From Seminavis robusta (taxonomy: Eukaryota > Bacillariophyta > Bacillariophyceae > Naviculales > Naviculaceae), in assembly GCA_903772945.1 (NCBI GenBank), contig CAICTM010000119.1, positions 49,029-113,028 of the forward strand: DNA of 64,000 nucleotides, given 5' to 3'. A program made the position numbers and the translations under genes. The notes under the pieces are model-generated. The model did no database searches and was not told where the DNA came from. It saw only the letters and a program-made list of their open reading frames with translations. Below are positions 10,137-19,665 of this stretch, in pieces. The first letter of the stretch is position 1, and every line of letters starts with the position of its first letter.

Positions 10137-11058
10137 GGTCAACCTATAGATAGATAGATAGATAGATACTGTCGATACCGTATGGTCCAACCTGATTATA
10201 GAGAAGAGATAGTACAAGAGAGTAAAAGTAATCCACAATGACAGCCTCCAAGAAAGAAACAAATGAGTGGCGTGGACGAAAAAGCAACGGGGATGTTTGT
10301 GCTTGTGTAGATTCATTGGATGACGTGGACCAGAACCAAGCTGGGGGAGCCTTTGGCCCTCACAACATCGAAGGGTCTGCTTCTCACTCTTTGCATTACA
10401 TGTACGTGTACCGGTACATGTAGACAAGCTCTGGACCTTCATTTGGATGTCTGGGTGGAGTACATTTGTAGCAGCTTTGGTAGCTACATGTAGCAAGGAG
10501 AGCAAGCGAAGAGGGAACGAAAGCAAGAAGCTAAATTAATATTTGCTCTTTTGAAAGGAAAGCCAAGTGCCGCTCAAGTTGCTCTGTTAGATGGTGATGC
10601 TAGCTAGAAACCGAGACTTGCAGCCTAGCTAGCTAACGGTACCACAGAGCGGCTGTTCCCCTCATAGTCACCTATGGGTAGCTAGCTTGACAACCACATC
10701 TATGCTAATGCTCGTACAAGAGTTTGGGTACACAATGAATGCGCTGTTTTAGTTTGAGGCTTTTTTCAATCTACGTGGTATTCTTTTGGGTACCGGTATG
10801 CTCAAACAAGCAATATGATCCATTGGTCAAGTCAAAATCTTTCTCTCTCTTTGTATTGTTTTCAGGCAGTGTGTCTCTGGGCGTAGCATTCCTTTCATCG
10901 TACAGCATAGCATACCCGTCAACCAAGCTGTGCAGTCAGTTTGTGTTTTGTACATGCAATGTACTGAACTTGTTCGTTTTGATCAAATAATGTTCAAAAA
11001 GTCGTCGTCGTCGTCTTCTTCTTCTCACTTTTGGTGTCTCTCTTCCTACCAAGTGTGT
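10137..11058. other. Intergenic: CLPTM1 promoter side and 3' flank of the plastid-protein gene
   Basis: Contains a GATA tetranucleotide microsatellite at 10146-10167, a TACATG...CATGTA palindrome near 10397-10422, and CTAGCTAGC strings near 10600-10635. No coding frame is convincing. Confidence 0.5.
10146..10168 (+). repeat. (GATA)n microsatellite in CLPTM1 5' region
   Basis: About five tandem ATAGATAG units 10-32 bp upstream of the CLPTM1 start codon. Confidence 0.85.
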
Positions 11059-11917
11059 TTAGAACATGCCAAAGAATCCACCCTTCTTCTTGGGGGGCTC
11101 GTTCTTCTTGACGACACCCTTGGGGAGTCCCTTCATGTTGTTGACATTGGGTGCCTTGTAGTTGCGTCCAAACTTGGGGGCAGCACCGGGAACACTCTCG
11201 GAAGGTCCCGTCTTGGCGTTTTTTCCAGTCCAGTCAAGACCTCCGCCATATCCAAAGATGGAAACACTCTGCTCTTTCTTGAAGCCACCAGACGCGTATT
11301 GCTTGTCGGAGCTCAACCACTTCTTCTGGTTGCGGGCACCCCGAACGTCAGTGTTGTCCCATTTCTATACGACGAAACATTAGTAGGAAGAATTCAGTTA
11401 GGAACAAGCCATCTTTCAAAAGTGATATGAGGAGATTCACAAAACAGAAAGAAACTTACTCCTCCTCGCTGCATGTAAGGAACACTGAGTCAAATAGAGT
11501 ACCAATGGAAGTAACAGAACGTGAAGCTGAGGTTAGCTACCAACTCGTACATACAGTGCCATCGAACACAACATCAAAACCATTGTCACTCACTCTTCCG
11601 GTCGGATTTCTCCCTTGGCAATCTTCTCCTTGGCATTAAAGACGGGCAACAAGTGATCGGCTTCACCTCGTTCCAATGCTTCTTGGAAGCTCTGCATGGA
11701 TTCGAGACTGGAATCCACGAGGTCCAAGCTTTCCAAGATTCTTGGTTGCCTTCTTCTTGGCTTCTTCTGCCTTGAACTTTTTGTAGGATTCCGCGGTAAA
11801 GCCGTCGGGAACATACATGTTCACTGCCAGAGTATCGGCACGGGGAGAAACTCCTTGGGGCATGAAGGCGTTGGCGCCAGCGGCCAGGAGAAGAAGGGAG
11901 ATACTAACGGCCCGCAT
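11059..11917 (-). CDS. Small plastid-targeted protein, three exons, with apparent one-base frameshift
   Basis: Sense-order exons are 11917-11594, 11484-11460 (25 nt) and 11364-11059. The first codons give MRAVSISLLLLAAGANAFMP: a signal peptide with predicted cleavage before Phe, the diatom plastid bipartite-signal pattern. The mature part has MYVPDGFTAESYKKFK and GPRGFQSR, later DVPYMQRGG joined to KWDNTDVRGAR, then FKKEQSVSIFG, GLDWTGK and a Lys-rich end KKKGGFFGMF. I recall this layout as a conserved diatom plastid family but cannot name its function. Read strictly, exon 1 stops at a TGA about 35 bp after GPRGFQSR. Dropping one base near 11700-11701 restores a frame that runs cleanly through both introns to the stop (about 217 residues). 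This is either a sequence error, a real mutation, or frameshifting. Confidence 0.7.
11460..11484 (-). other. 25-nt microexon of the plastid-protein gene
   Basis: Bounded by CTCAG and GTAAGT. It encodes VPYMQRGG with split codons on both sides, linking RPEE/D to the KWDNTD exon. Confidence 0.75.
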
Positions 11918-12786
11918 GGTTGGATAGAAACAAGGAAGAAGAGTTGGTATGATAACAAGTGAAACTACTAGAACCTTTAGTTTTGGTATTGTGAACTCAA
12001 TGCTTTGGCGTTTTGTTCTTGGAGTTGTGATGGGTTGATCGGATCTTTCAAGTTTCCTGCTGCCACGTAAGCTCGCACCACGTTGTTCCTCATGGTTATG
12101 TGCCTTGGTGCGTGGCACAACATTACATCTGCGTCGATGTCGGAATCGTGTCTTTAACTCTCGACTCAAGCTGGTTGCCATCAAAGTATTAAAGATGAGA
12201 GAATTTCATTCCCACTCTCAATTTTTGGCCAAACAAAATCCATCTTGGATCTTGAGTTGCTCATCATGGAGGATGTTGGATACCCACCGTGGAAAAATTT
12301 GAACAGTGGCCACCAACTGGGTAGCTTCTCCGCCTGAGTCGATGAGAGCAATGGGATTGCCTTCAGCACCATGCAGAGCTGGCTGTTGCCACGCACCTCA
12401 GTGGCTTCGGTACCGTCACTTCTTCTAATGAGTTGGGTGTCGTGGTAGGGCGCCAAAGGGTTGCCCATACCGTACCGGTGCCGATGACCTTTCTCTTCTA
12501 GGTTCTACCACTAGCTAGTATGATAGCAACCAAGCTGATCAGCCCCCTGAACCAATCCGATCCGAACGCACCCCCAAGCAGCAACCAAGATTTTGCGGCC
12601 ACGCTGTCCAAATCCGATTGATTCGATTCGATGCCACTGCTCCTGATGTTTGCTTTCATATGTACCGGTACGTGCGTAATAATAAGGCGACAAAGAATAA
12701 CCTAAAAGGTATCTGCACAGGAAAAGGAACGCAGAACCGGGTAATTTTAGCTGTAATTTTAGAAAATACAGTCTTCGTCGTCCTGA
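11918..12786. other. Intergenic upstream of the plastid-protein gene, up to the PIF element
   Basis: No convincing gene. Contains short GTACCGGTAC-type palindromes (12471-12481, 12661-12672). It should include the promoter of the plastid gene at its left end. Confidence 0.4.
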
Positions 12787-12959
12787 GGTGCGTTCCTAAC
12801 CAAAATCCATGTGGGTCGTACGTGCATACGCGAAACACATTTATTTTCGTCGATTTTTTTAGGCGTACGTATCAAGATTTCATTCCTATCCATGTGACAC
12901 ACATACCAGTACGCGGTACGCGAAAGAAACATCACCTCGAATCCCCAACTCTAACGAAA
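12787..12959 (+). repeat. Left terminal inverted repeat of the PIF element
   Basis: Matches the reverse complement of 16466-16623 with blocks GGTGCGTTCCTAACCAAA, GTGCATACGCGAAACACATT, GGCGTACGTATCAAGATTTC, GTACGCGGTACGCGAA and ATCCCCAACTCTAACGAAA, separated by small indels and substitutions. Confidence 0.9.
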
Positions 12960-13038
12960 TCGCCAACCCACCAGATTCTGCCAAAACGCAATCACCGTAC
13001 GTCAGGAAAACTCGTGAAAATCGCATATGATTGTTCTT

Positions 13039-13080
13039 TGATAGAATCTCGTGGGTTGATAGAATCTCGTGGGTTGATAG
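13039..13080 (+). repeat. 18-bp tandem repeat inside the PIF element
   Basis: TGATAGAATCTCGTGGGT occurs twice head to tail, then a third partial copy (TGATAG). Confidence 0.9.
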
Positions 13081-13203
13081 CTGCATGTGGATCCACAGGC
13101 AATCCCATGTGCATCCATTTGTGGCTCCTCTTTCACCACAATTTCCCTTTTTTTGAGTTCTTCCTCTCCCCGTAATCGAATCGAATATCACCGCACTCCC
13201 CAC

Positions 13204-13234
<31 letters not shown>

Positions 13235-15013
13235 ATGGCTTCAGATGATAGCGATGGCTCTAGCCTTGATATAGAACGGAGAATGCGGGAGTCTGATGAG
13301 CGGCACAAGAGGAAGAGAGACGAAGAGGAAGCCGAAGTATTGGCTGCAGCCCCAGTCATTCCAGTCGCAACAGCAGCCTCAATTCCCACAGCGGCAGCAG
13401 CCCCAGTTCCCTTAAACAGAAATTACCTTGATGGTGGGCGTCCACGTCTTAGCTTGTGGGATCTTCAGCAACAACGCCAGATGCAGATGCAGCAACTCCA
13501 CCAACAGCGAGCCCTTACAGTGCCGCTACCACCGCTGCCTTATTACGAAGATCCGATTGCCCAAGACATGTACATGGGACAACTCAAAGCGCAAGAGTCA
13601 CGGGAGCGGCCACCACGGTGTCGCGCTGCAAGCTCCCCTTCGCCTGCTGTCCGTTCTAGGTCTGCATCCCCGGCTGTCCGTTCTGCATCCCCGGCTGAGC
13701 GAAAGGTCATGAGGGAAGCAGCGAAGGCCGGACAAAAGAAGAAGAAAGAGGACGAGAAAAATGCTAAGAAGGCAGCCGACGCTAAGCAGGCACAGCGTAT
13801 CAAAGTTGTGATCGACAAGTACGACCCCTTGAAAAAGCAAATTGTGTGCGGGGAAGAAGAGAATCCCAGCGATAAGGAGATGTACCGTGTGGCCAAGACG
13901 TTGGTCTACGACAAAGGGGAACCAAACGAAATGACATTTGATCTGACCAAATTCAATAGCACACAGATCCGTGAACTTTGTCTGAAGTGTCAAGTCAAGG
14001 GAGGAGGCAACATGAAAATGTTCGATGCTAGGAAGGAGATTGCCCGCAGTATTGAGATGGGAACCATGTACAACGACAAGACAGTTTCAAACCTTGCGTT
14101 GGACCCCTTAGCCACGAAGATCAACACTCTCGTCAAACTCATGAATATCTGCTTTCACCCTTCTATTTACCCTTACTTCGTCTCCCTCAACGACAGCAAT
14201 AATCGAAAGGAATTCGAACGGGAGCCTCTTTCACAGCAGGGTGTTACCGGAAATCCATTCAAGGACTTTTGGCTTCTCGTTTCAGAGCACATGAATGAGA
14301 CGAATGAGACGGTTGGTGAAAAACAATTTGACGACGTCTTGGGTCTCCAGGAGGGGGAAGACGAACATCTTTTGGCGTATAGTGAGGGCTTCGGTTTCAA
14401 CTTGAATGACATTGACCGTGGCCAGACGAACAAGTCAGTTCAGCGGATGGTGAGCGACATGATGAAATCCAGGGACAACTGTCTCGCGCAAATGAAGATA
14501 TCGGGCGAGCATAGCAATGACATATGGACTTATTGCATTGTGAAGAGGTGGTGTATTCCTCGGAAGGGAATGGCGGCTGTACCTGCCATAGCGGTGTACT
14601 ATTGTGACTATCTCTGCAGACTCCATCCCACAATTATAGGCAAATTTGCGACGTTTCTCGAAGACAGTTTGAAGAGTGATTCCACGGTCGATATGACAGG
14701 AACCGCTGATGCCGCCTCCGGTAAAGGCAGCAAACTAGCTGTGGCAGACGTGATGGAATCACTCACCAGCGTCGGTACCGAACTGAAAGAATCCATTGGC
14801 CAAAGGAAAGAGAATGCGGAGGATGCGGCGGAAACGAATCAGTGGGACGGCTATTTGGCCGTGGCCAACCAATACCTGAAAATTGTGCAGGAAATAAAAA
14901 GCGGTGACTCCTCCAAGGCTCCCCTTGCGAGAGTCATGGAAATTCGACTGGGTCGACTCGAAAAGAAGTTGAACATTCCGGCCGAATCTTCCCTCATTGT
15001 CGGACCCGAATAA
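13235..15013 (+). CDS. PIF/Harbinger companion protein (ORF1), SAP-like motif, no obvious Myb domain
   Basis: 592 residues in one exon; the ATG follows a (GTTGTC)n stretch. Residues 1-40 are charged. About 40-175 are Ala/Pro/Gln-rich with a Ser-Pro repeat (ASPAVRSASPAERK), then a Lys/Glu-rich basic helix (about 150-190) likely to enter the nucleus or bind nucleic acid. Residues about 238-275 (FNSTQIRELCLKCQVKGGG...) resemble a SAP/LEM-type helix-turn-helix. The 320-380 region includes NPFKDFWLLVSEHMNE, reminiscent of helper proteins of plant and oomycete PIF elements. The rest is helical to the end. In PIF/Harbinger elements the second protein normally has a Myb/SANT domain and carries the transposase to its ends; this one shows no clear Myb signature. 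Role is inferred from position. Confidence 0.75.
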   Translation: MASDDSDGSSLDIERRMRESDERHKRKRDEEEAEVLAAAPVIPVATAASIPTAAAAPVPLNRNYLDGGRPRLSLWDLQQQRQMQMQQLHQQRALTVPLPPLPYYEDPIAQDMYMGQLKAQESRERPPRCRAASSPSPAVRSRSASPAVRSASPAERKVMREAAKAGQKKKKEDEKNAKKAADAKQAQRIKVVIDKYDPLKKQIVCGEEENPSDKEMYRVAKTLVYDKGEPNEMTFDLTKFNSTQIRELCLKCQVKGGGNMKMFDARKEIARSIEMGTMYNDKTVSNLALDPLATKINTLVKLMNICFHPSIYPYFVSLNDSNNRKEFEREPLSQQGVTGNPFKDFWLLVSEHMNETNETVGEKQFDDVLGLQEGEDEHLLAYSEGFGFNLNDIDRGQTNKSVQRMVSDMMKSRDNCLAQMKISGEHSNDIWTYCIVKRWCIPRKGMAAVPAIAVYYCDYLCRLHPTIIGKFATFLEDSLKSDSTVDMTGTADAASGKGSKLAVADVMESLTSVGTELKESIGQRKENAEDAAETNQWDGYLAVANQYLKIVQEIKSGDSSKAPLARVMEIRLGRLEKKLNIPAESSLIVGPE

Positions 15014-15055
15014 TAATATGTTGGAACGGAATAATATATGGGCGTGATTACTGTG

Positions 15056-16297
15056 TTACGATTCTTCGTCCCTTCTACGTTTTTTGTTGCGCAACGGTCT
15101 TTGCAGCTGTAGGCGCTTGACTCTTTTGGCCATGAATTCCCGTAGGTGCGAGATCCCCTCACAGCTCGAATAAACATTGTCGAGTCGTACAGGATCACCA
15201 TTCACATCATGCGGAACACTGGGAACGTAGCCAGTGCCATTCACATGGGTGGCAGTCTCTGTCGTTGGGCCCGCCGATTCGAGTCGCTCATTAATACAAA
15301 AGTTGTGTAGGCGAGCTATAGCCTGCGCCAGCCATATCATGTTCTTCAATGAACAGCCAACAGGACGCGATAGTAAACCCCATTTCATCTGCATAATGCC
15401 GAAGGCCATCTCCACCCTTATGCGGCACTGGCTGGCGTAAAAGTTGAAATTGTCGTAAAGTGGGATCAGTTTGTCGGAACCCTGGTACACCGGTATCATG
15501 TGCTCCGTAGGGATGTATGCCGCATCGCCAATTACGCAAACACCGGTTGGAAGCGACTCCACCAAATTTTGTAAAGCACATTGCCGCATAGCATTACGGT
15601 CATCCGAAACCCCGGGAGCGGCATAGGCAAAGAAGATGAACCGAGAATGGTGGTCCGCTACGGCCTGGATGTTTACTCCATAGCACTGATAGTGACCCGA
15701 GAAGAAGCTTCGGATGTTACCGGTTTCCTTCTTTGCCGGAACTTTGATACGCATAAGATAGCCATCAACCACACCAACACAGTTATGTATGGCAGCCCCA
15801 TCGGATATCCCGGCAAAGCCGTCTATTGCACTCTTTATTTCCTGTTGAGTACGGGGGAATCGAATCTTCAACTGCGGACACTTGCATAATGCCGTAATTG
15901 TCTTCCATAGGACTCGATAGAACGAGCTTTGTGAAATTCCAGCGATGTCCGTAATATCAAGGTAGGAGCCACCGGCCAAGTATCTAATCGTACAGTAGAG
16001 GCACAGTTCGGGAATGATGGAACCACCCCTTCGCACGGCTTGGGTCTCATTTACAAGCAGGTCGTCGACTATGAACGAAAGCAACTTGTCAAAGCTCTCT
16101 TTGCGCATCCGAAGTCGTCTAGCAAAGGTGGTACGTTTCTGATGTTTCTGGCAATACCGATCCCAATGCAACCGTTGTTCAAAAATGGACGGATTTCTGG
16201 GTTCGCCTGGTAGACACAGTAGAAGACCAACCATAAGAATCGATAGTTGCAGAAGCAACGCCACATCTTGTTCGTATTCCTCATCATTGAAGTCCAT
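15056..16297 (-). CDS. PIF/Harbinger-type DDE transposase
   Basis: 413 residues from the ATG at 16297; the open frame extends upstream to 16339 but without an ATG. Residues about 7-33 are acidic then hydrophobic. A helix-turn-helix-like region (DITDIAGISQSSFYRVLWKT) sits near 114-133. The catalytic domain follows the DDE_Tnp_4 pattern: first Asp in VGVVDGYLMRI (about D178), second in VIGDAAYIPT (about D258), and Glu in RIRVEMAFGIMQ (about E296), each in its usual context. The C-terminus is Arg/Lys-rich (LRNKKRRRDEES), a likely nuclear signal. All three catalytic residues are present and there is no internal stop, so the enzyme may be active. It would cut and paste the surrounding element, probably with the companion protein. 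Confidence 0.93.
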   Translation of the reverse strand: MDFNDEEYEQDVALLLQLSILMVGLLLCLPGEPRNPSIFEQRLHWDRYCQKHQKRTTFARRLRMRKESFDKLLSFIVDDLLVNETQAVRRGGSIIPELCLYCTIRYLAGGSYLDITDIAGISQSSFYRVLWKTITALCKCPQLKIRFPRTQQEIKSAIDGFAGISDGAAIHNCVGVVDGYLMRIKVPAKKETGNIRSFFSGHYQCYGVNIQAVADHHSRFIFFAYAAPGVSDDRNAMRQCALQNLVESLPTGVCVIGDAAYIPTEHMIPVYQGSDKLIPLYDNFNFYASQCRIRVEMAFGIMQMKWGLLSRPVGCSLKNMIWLAQAIARLHNFCINERLESAGPTTETATHVNGTGYVPSVPHDVNGDPVRLDNVYSSCEGISHLREFMAKRVKRLQLQRPLRNKKRRRDEES

Positions 16298-16375
16298 TAC
16301 GGCAGAGTAACTACACGACAACGACGGTGCTAGCAACAACGGTGGTAGAGTTACTGTGTTCTCACTTTTATTACT

Positions 16376-16483
16376 ACCTCTCGCTTTTCGATTTTCGCTC
16401 GCTTTTCGATTTTCGATTTTCGTTAGAGTTGGGGATTACTACCTCTCGCTTTTCGATTTTCGATTTTCGTTAGAGTTGGGGAT
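16376..16483 (+). repeat. Subterminal tandem repeats of TCGCTTTTCGATTTTCG
   Basis: CTCGCTTTTCGATTTTCG occurs three times, and the block ending CGTTAGAGTTGGGGATT is present twice (near 16421-16438 and 16468-16485). The duplicated block lies inside the right end of the element only. Confidence 0.85.
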
Positions 16484-16623
16484 TCTTTCGTGTTCGCGTA
16501 CCGCGTACGACTGTATGTGGATAGGAATGAAATCTTGATACGTACGCCTAAATAAATCGATGAAAATAAATGTGTTTCGCGTATGCACGGAGGACACACA
16601 TGGAGTTTGGTTAGGAACGCACC
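16466..16623 (-). repeat. Right terminal inverted repeat of the PIF element
   Basis: Reverse complement of the left terminal repeat (12787-12959); ends in GGAACGCACC followed by TTA. Confidence 0.9.
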
Positions 16624-17109
16624 TTAGCTACCCGTCTAACTGAAAAAACAAACTGGGGAAAGTTGTTTCTTCGGGGAATTGCCTTGACTGGATGGAAGGC
16701 TTCATTCGATCGATCCCTTTCATTCCGTCCTCAATTGAGAGCTTGTGAGAGGCAACCCCACTGGTAGAGTGCCTCAAACCTACCAAAGCACAAGGAAAAC
16801 ATCAGCAAGTCATTCACACATCCCCCAAATACCATCCGTAAAGCTTCAGGAGGTCGTGTCTTGGTTAGTAGTTAGTAGTAGTGCAAAGTCGAGACCTGAT
16901 TTGGCCACCCATTTAGGCGCTCCAGTCAAGGTCCAGCCACAAGCAAAGCATTAGTTTCAGTAGTTATTAGACCGAGGAGCGTGTACTCTCATGAAGGGCC
17001 CGGCAGAGTGAGCAGGTTATTACTAGTTCTTATCACAACAAAAAAACCCACACAACAACCATCTGATCCATACTTGCAGGGGTATCCTAACCAACAGCTA
17101 CTCTAGAGG
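16624..17109. promoter_or_regulatory. 5' region of the RING protein gene
   Basis: Unique sequence between the transposon end and the RING start codon. No separate gene is convincing. Confidence 0.4.
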
Positions 17110-18492
17110 ATGTCAATGCAGCAACGGTTAGACGGGTTGCAGCAGCATCACCATCCTCGTCCTCGGCACGAAGACGATGATGACGAGGCGTCTCTGCCGC
17201 CTGTTCCTTCGAGGAACTCGAGTGTCGTTCTGGCTCCGCCTCCACCTCCTCCCCTGGGTCCAGAACCAAGTTACGAAACACAACTGCTTCTGAGCGACAT
17301 GTTCTCTCATCAGGCTACCCTCCGAAACTACGATCCGGACTCGATTCAAGCCGTCATGATGGCCCTCGATGAGGCAAGATATATGGAAGAACGACGGTTG
17401 ATGTACAACGAAGAAGCCTCCTTAGCTCTCGCTCAGATGATGGTACGAGATGACGGAGACGACGACAGCTCAGAGCACGATAATCAGCGAGAACACCTAA
17501 GTCTTCGACCATTATCTCCTCCTCCTCCGCCGCCGCCGCCGCCACCACCACCTCCTCCTCCTCCTCCTGAAGCTCCCATGATGAGACGAGATCACAGCAG
17601 CAGCGGAGAGAGCAGTACCTCAGGAGAAAACTCGTACCATTTTCATCCAATCTACAACAGCCAAAACCCGCTTCACAACGACAATAGTTCCAATGACATG
17701 ATGGGAATGCCCACCATGGAAGAACTAGCAGGACAACACATAGAGAGCATCATGCCTCTTCCCCCACAACACCAACTGCAATATCAACTGCAACAGCAAC
17801 TACAATATCAGCAGCTACAGCAACAACACTATCAACAACAACAACAAATTCAATATGGAGTTGATTGCGGGAGTACCACCACCAGTGGTGACTGTGGCAC
17901 TACCACTAGTGGTGACGGTGGAGCCTCTTCCAGTGGTGGTGACGGCGGTGGTGGTAATAGTACGGGTAGCAATGGCCACGACGAAGAGCTACGTCAAATC
18001 AAAAACGAAGTACGCAAGCTCAGCACACTGCAACAACAGGAACAGCAAGAGCAGCAACCCTTCAAGTCCTCCAGCTCTTCCACGGGGTCTCTTTCGCCCA
18101 AGTTATCCTCGGATTCTCAAAAGAAAATGGCAGCAATACCTCCTGATGCAGCCAAACAGGTTCCCGTGGGGGTACCTGATGATGGAGTCGAAGTCGTGGA
18201 TGTAGAGGCAACAACAACTCCCAACAACGACGACAACAACAATAACGACGATGAGACGAAGAAAAAGGACAAGAAGAAAAAGAAGAAGAAAAAGAAAAAC
18301 CGAGAGTGCCTCATCTGCCAACGAACTACTCTCGAGTGCAAGATGCGAATGCGCAAGCTCACGTGTGGTCATCACTTTTGCTCCTCCTGTATTGATAGGT
18401 GGCTATCCACCAAAGATACGTGTCCGTATTGCAGACAACAAGTCAAAAAAGCGCTCGCACGGCAACGGTCCTTTGGGGCTGTCACGGCTTGA
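17110..18492 (+). CDS. RING finger protein (C3HC4), probable E3 ubiquitin ligase
   Basis: Single exon, 460 residues. The C-terminal RING is complete: C400, C403, C419, H421, C424, C427, C438 and C441 (CLIC ... CGHHFCSSC ... CPYC), the C-x2-C/C-x-H-x2-C-x2-C/C-x2-C spacing of C3HC4 domains. The rest is low complexity: a His/Asp/Glu-rich start, a Pro run near 137-152, Gln-rich 218-250, Ser/Gly-rich 255-290, and an Asp/Asn then Lys-rich stretch (about 372-397) directly before the RING. A short helical conserved-looking part lies at 75-115 (SIQAVMMALDEARYMEERR). RING domains recruit E2 enzymes; substrate is unknown. Confidence 0.88.
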   Translation: MSMQQRLDGLQQHHHPRPRHEDDDDEASLPPVPSRNSSVVLAPPPPPPLGPEPSYETQLLLSDMFSHQATLRNYDPDSIQAVMMALDEARYMEERRLMYNEEASLALAQMMVRDDGDDDSSEHDNQREHLSLRPLSPPPPPPPPPPPPPPPPPEAPMMRRDHSSSGESSTSGENSYHFHPIYNSQNPLHNDNSSNDMMGMPTMEELAGQHIESIMPLPPQHQLQYQLQQQLQYQQLQQQHYQQQQQIQYGVDCGSTTTSGDCGTTTSGDGGASSSGGDGGGGNSTGSNGHDEELRQIKNEVRKLSTLQQQEQQEQQPFKSSSSSTGSLSPKLSSDSQKKMAAIPPDAAKQVPVGVPDDGVEVVDVEATTTPNNDDNNNNDDETKKKDKKKKKKKKKNRECLICQRTTLECKMRMRKLTCGHHFCSSCIDRWLSTKDTCPYCRQQVKKALARQRSFGAVTA

Positions 18493-19665
18493 GCATTTTC
18501 TTTCTGCATTTACTTATTTGCATTGCATTGCCTTGCATTCTAGACAAGCAAAAAGTTGGGGGAAGTCTACTTGCTATCCATATGCTTGTTGTAATTAGAC
18601 TACTACTAGCTAGATGGATTTCTTCATGCGCTGCAATCTACAATCAATTCATAGTGTATAAAACTACTGGTAACAACTTTTCGAAAGGGCAACCAATCCA
18701 ATGAATCTAATCCGGTACTGCAGGTAGCTAGCTAGCTACACCACAAGGACCAACCATCCTGCATGGCGAGCTCCGGAGAGATAGTCTAGCAAAAGCAATG
18801 TAGCCAAAACGCTGATAATTGCGCCTCCGCCAATCTCGTGGCGCCAGGTTCCCAATGTCTCCATGGCTTCAACGAAACAGCTAGATTTGGGGGACAACTT
18901 CATACTCAGTACAGTACTTCATATCTGCTTCATCGGCTTACCAGCCCGTCCTCGCAACCATGAAGTTCAACAGGTGATACCTGCCCCCGCCACCTTTCAC
19001 AATGAAAATCTATAAAAGTCCAGGTTCGTCTTATTCCTCTATTCCCTTGTGTGTCTCTTGCTGTACTCCTGGAGTATTGCTTCCGAGCCAGTTCGAGATA
19101 GTGAAACAGTACGTTTTCCAGACACACTTCCACGTACTCTTCTTCCGATACTTGTCCGTATCACGACTCACACAACCCAGCCAAAATCCTACGTTTATAC
19201 CAGTAGAAGTGGGAGTCAATAAAACAAAGGGGTCTTGGACCGGTACGGAAGCCAATGCCACGCCCCCCAACTCCATCGACAAGAAAGGGTTAAGCTTTTG
19301 AGAATTCTATCTAACGGTTGCTATTCGCATCTCACATCGCAGGCCGTATTGCACTGCATCGGAGGTTTGTTCTATGGGGCAGCGTTGCCCGTGCAATCCT
19401 TGATTGATTCGATTCTACATGTATTCAATTCGGTCATGCTCAGAGATGGATGGCCATGACGACTAGACTTTGCGGTTGATTGAAGGAAAATCTCGTCGGG
19501 CAAATCGGTTGCTTGAAACACGCGACCAATGAAACAGCACGAAGAACGCAGCAACTCTAGGACCTTCTTGTAGGTTCAGAGGCTTTGGCTGGTCAAGTTG
19601 CAATCTCATGGCTCGACCTTCGCATGTAGTTCTCTCTCTCTCTTGAGTTCAGCGACGGTCTTCAT
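18493..19665. other. Intergenic, no gene recognised
   Basis: 1.17 kb between the RING gene and the 3' end of the EEP gene. Short frames on both strands lack start context or family similarity. CTAGCTAGCTAG occurs at 18725-18737. Confidence 0.5.

Larger units (their letters stand above)
12787..16623. mobile_element. PIF/Harbinger DNA transposon, two intact genes
   Basis: A 3,837 bp element bounded by inverted repeats that start GGTGCGTTCCTAACCAAA on both ends (12787 inward on +, 16623 inward on -). Inside are a DDE transposase (-, 15056-16297) and a 592-residue companion gene (+, 13235-15013), arranged convergently with only 42 bp between stop codons. The 3-bp flanks are TGA (left) and TTA (right). 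PIF/Harbinger elements duplicate a 3-bp target, usually TWA, so one flank has apparently mutated or the end is off by a base. Both genes are uninterrupted, so the element could be autonomous and recent. Confidence 0.88.

Noticed and set aside
10137-10526. N-terminal extension of the CLPTM1 frame
   Set aside because: The frame is open, but the extension contains a GATA microsatellite translated as SIYLSIYRL and no family similarity; the Met at 10136 directly precedes the first membrane helix.
12618-13175. 185-codon plus frame across the left transposon end
   Set aside because: It spans the terminal inverted repeat and has no protein features.
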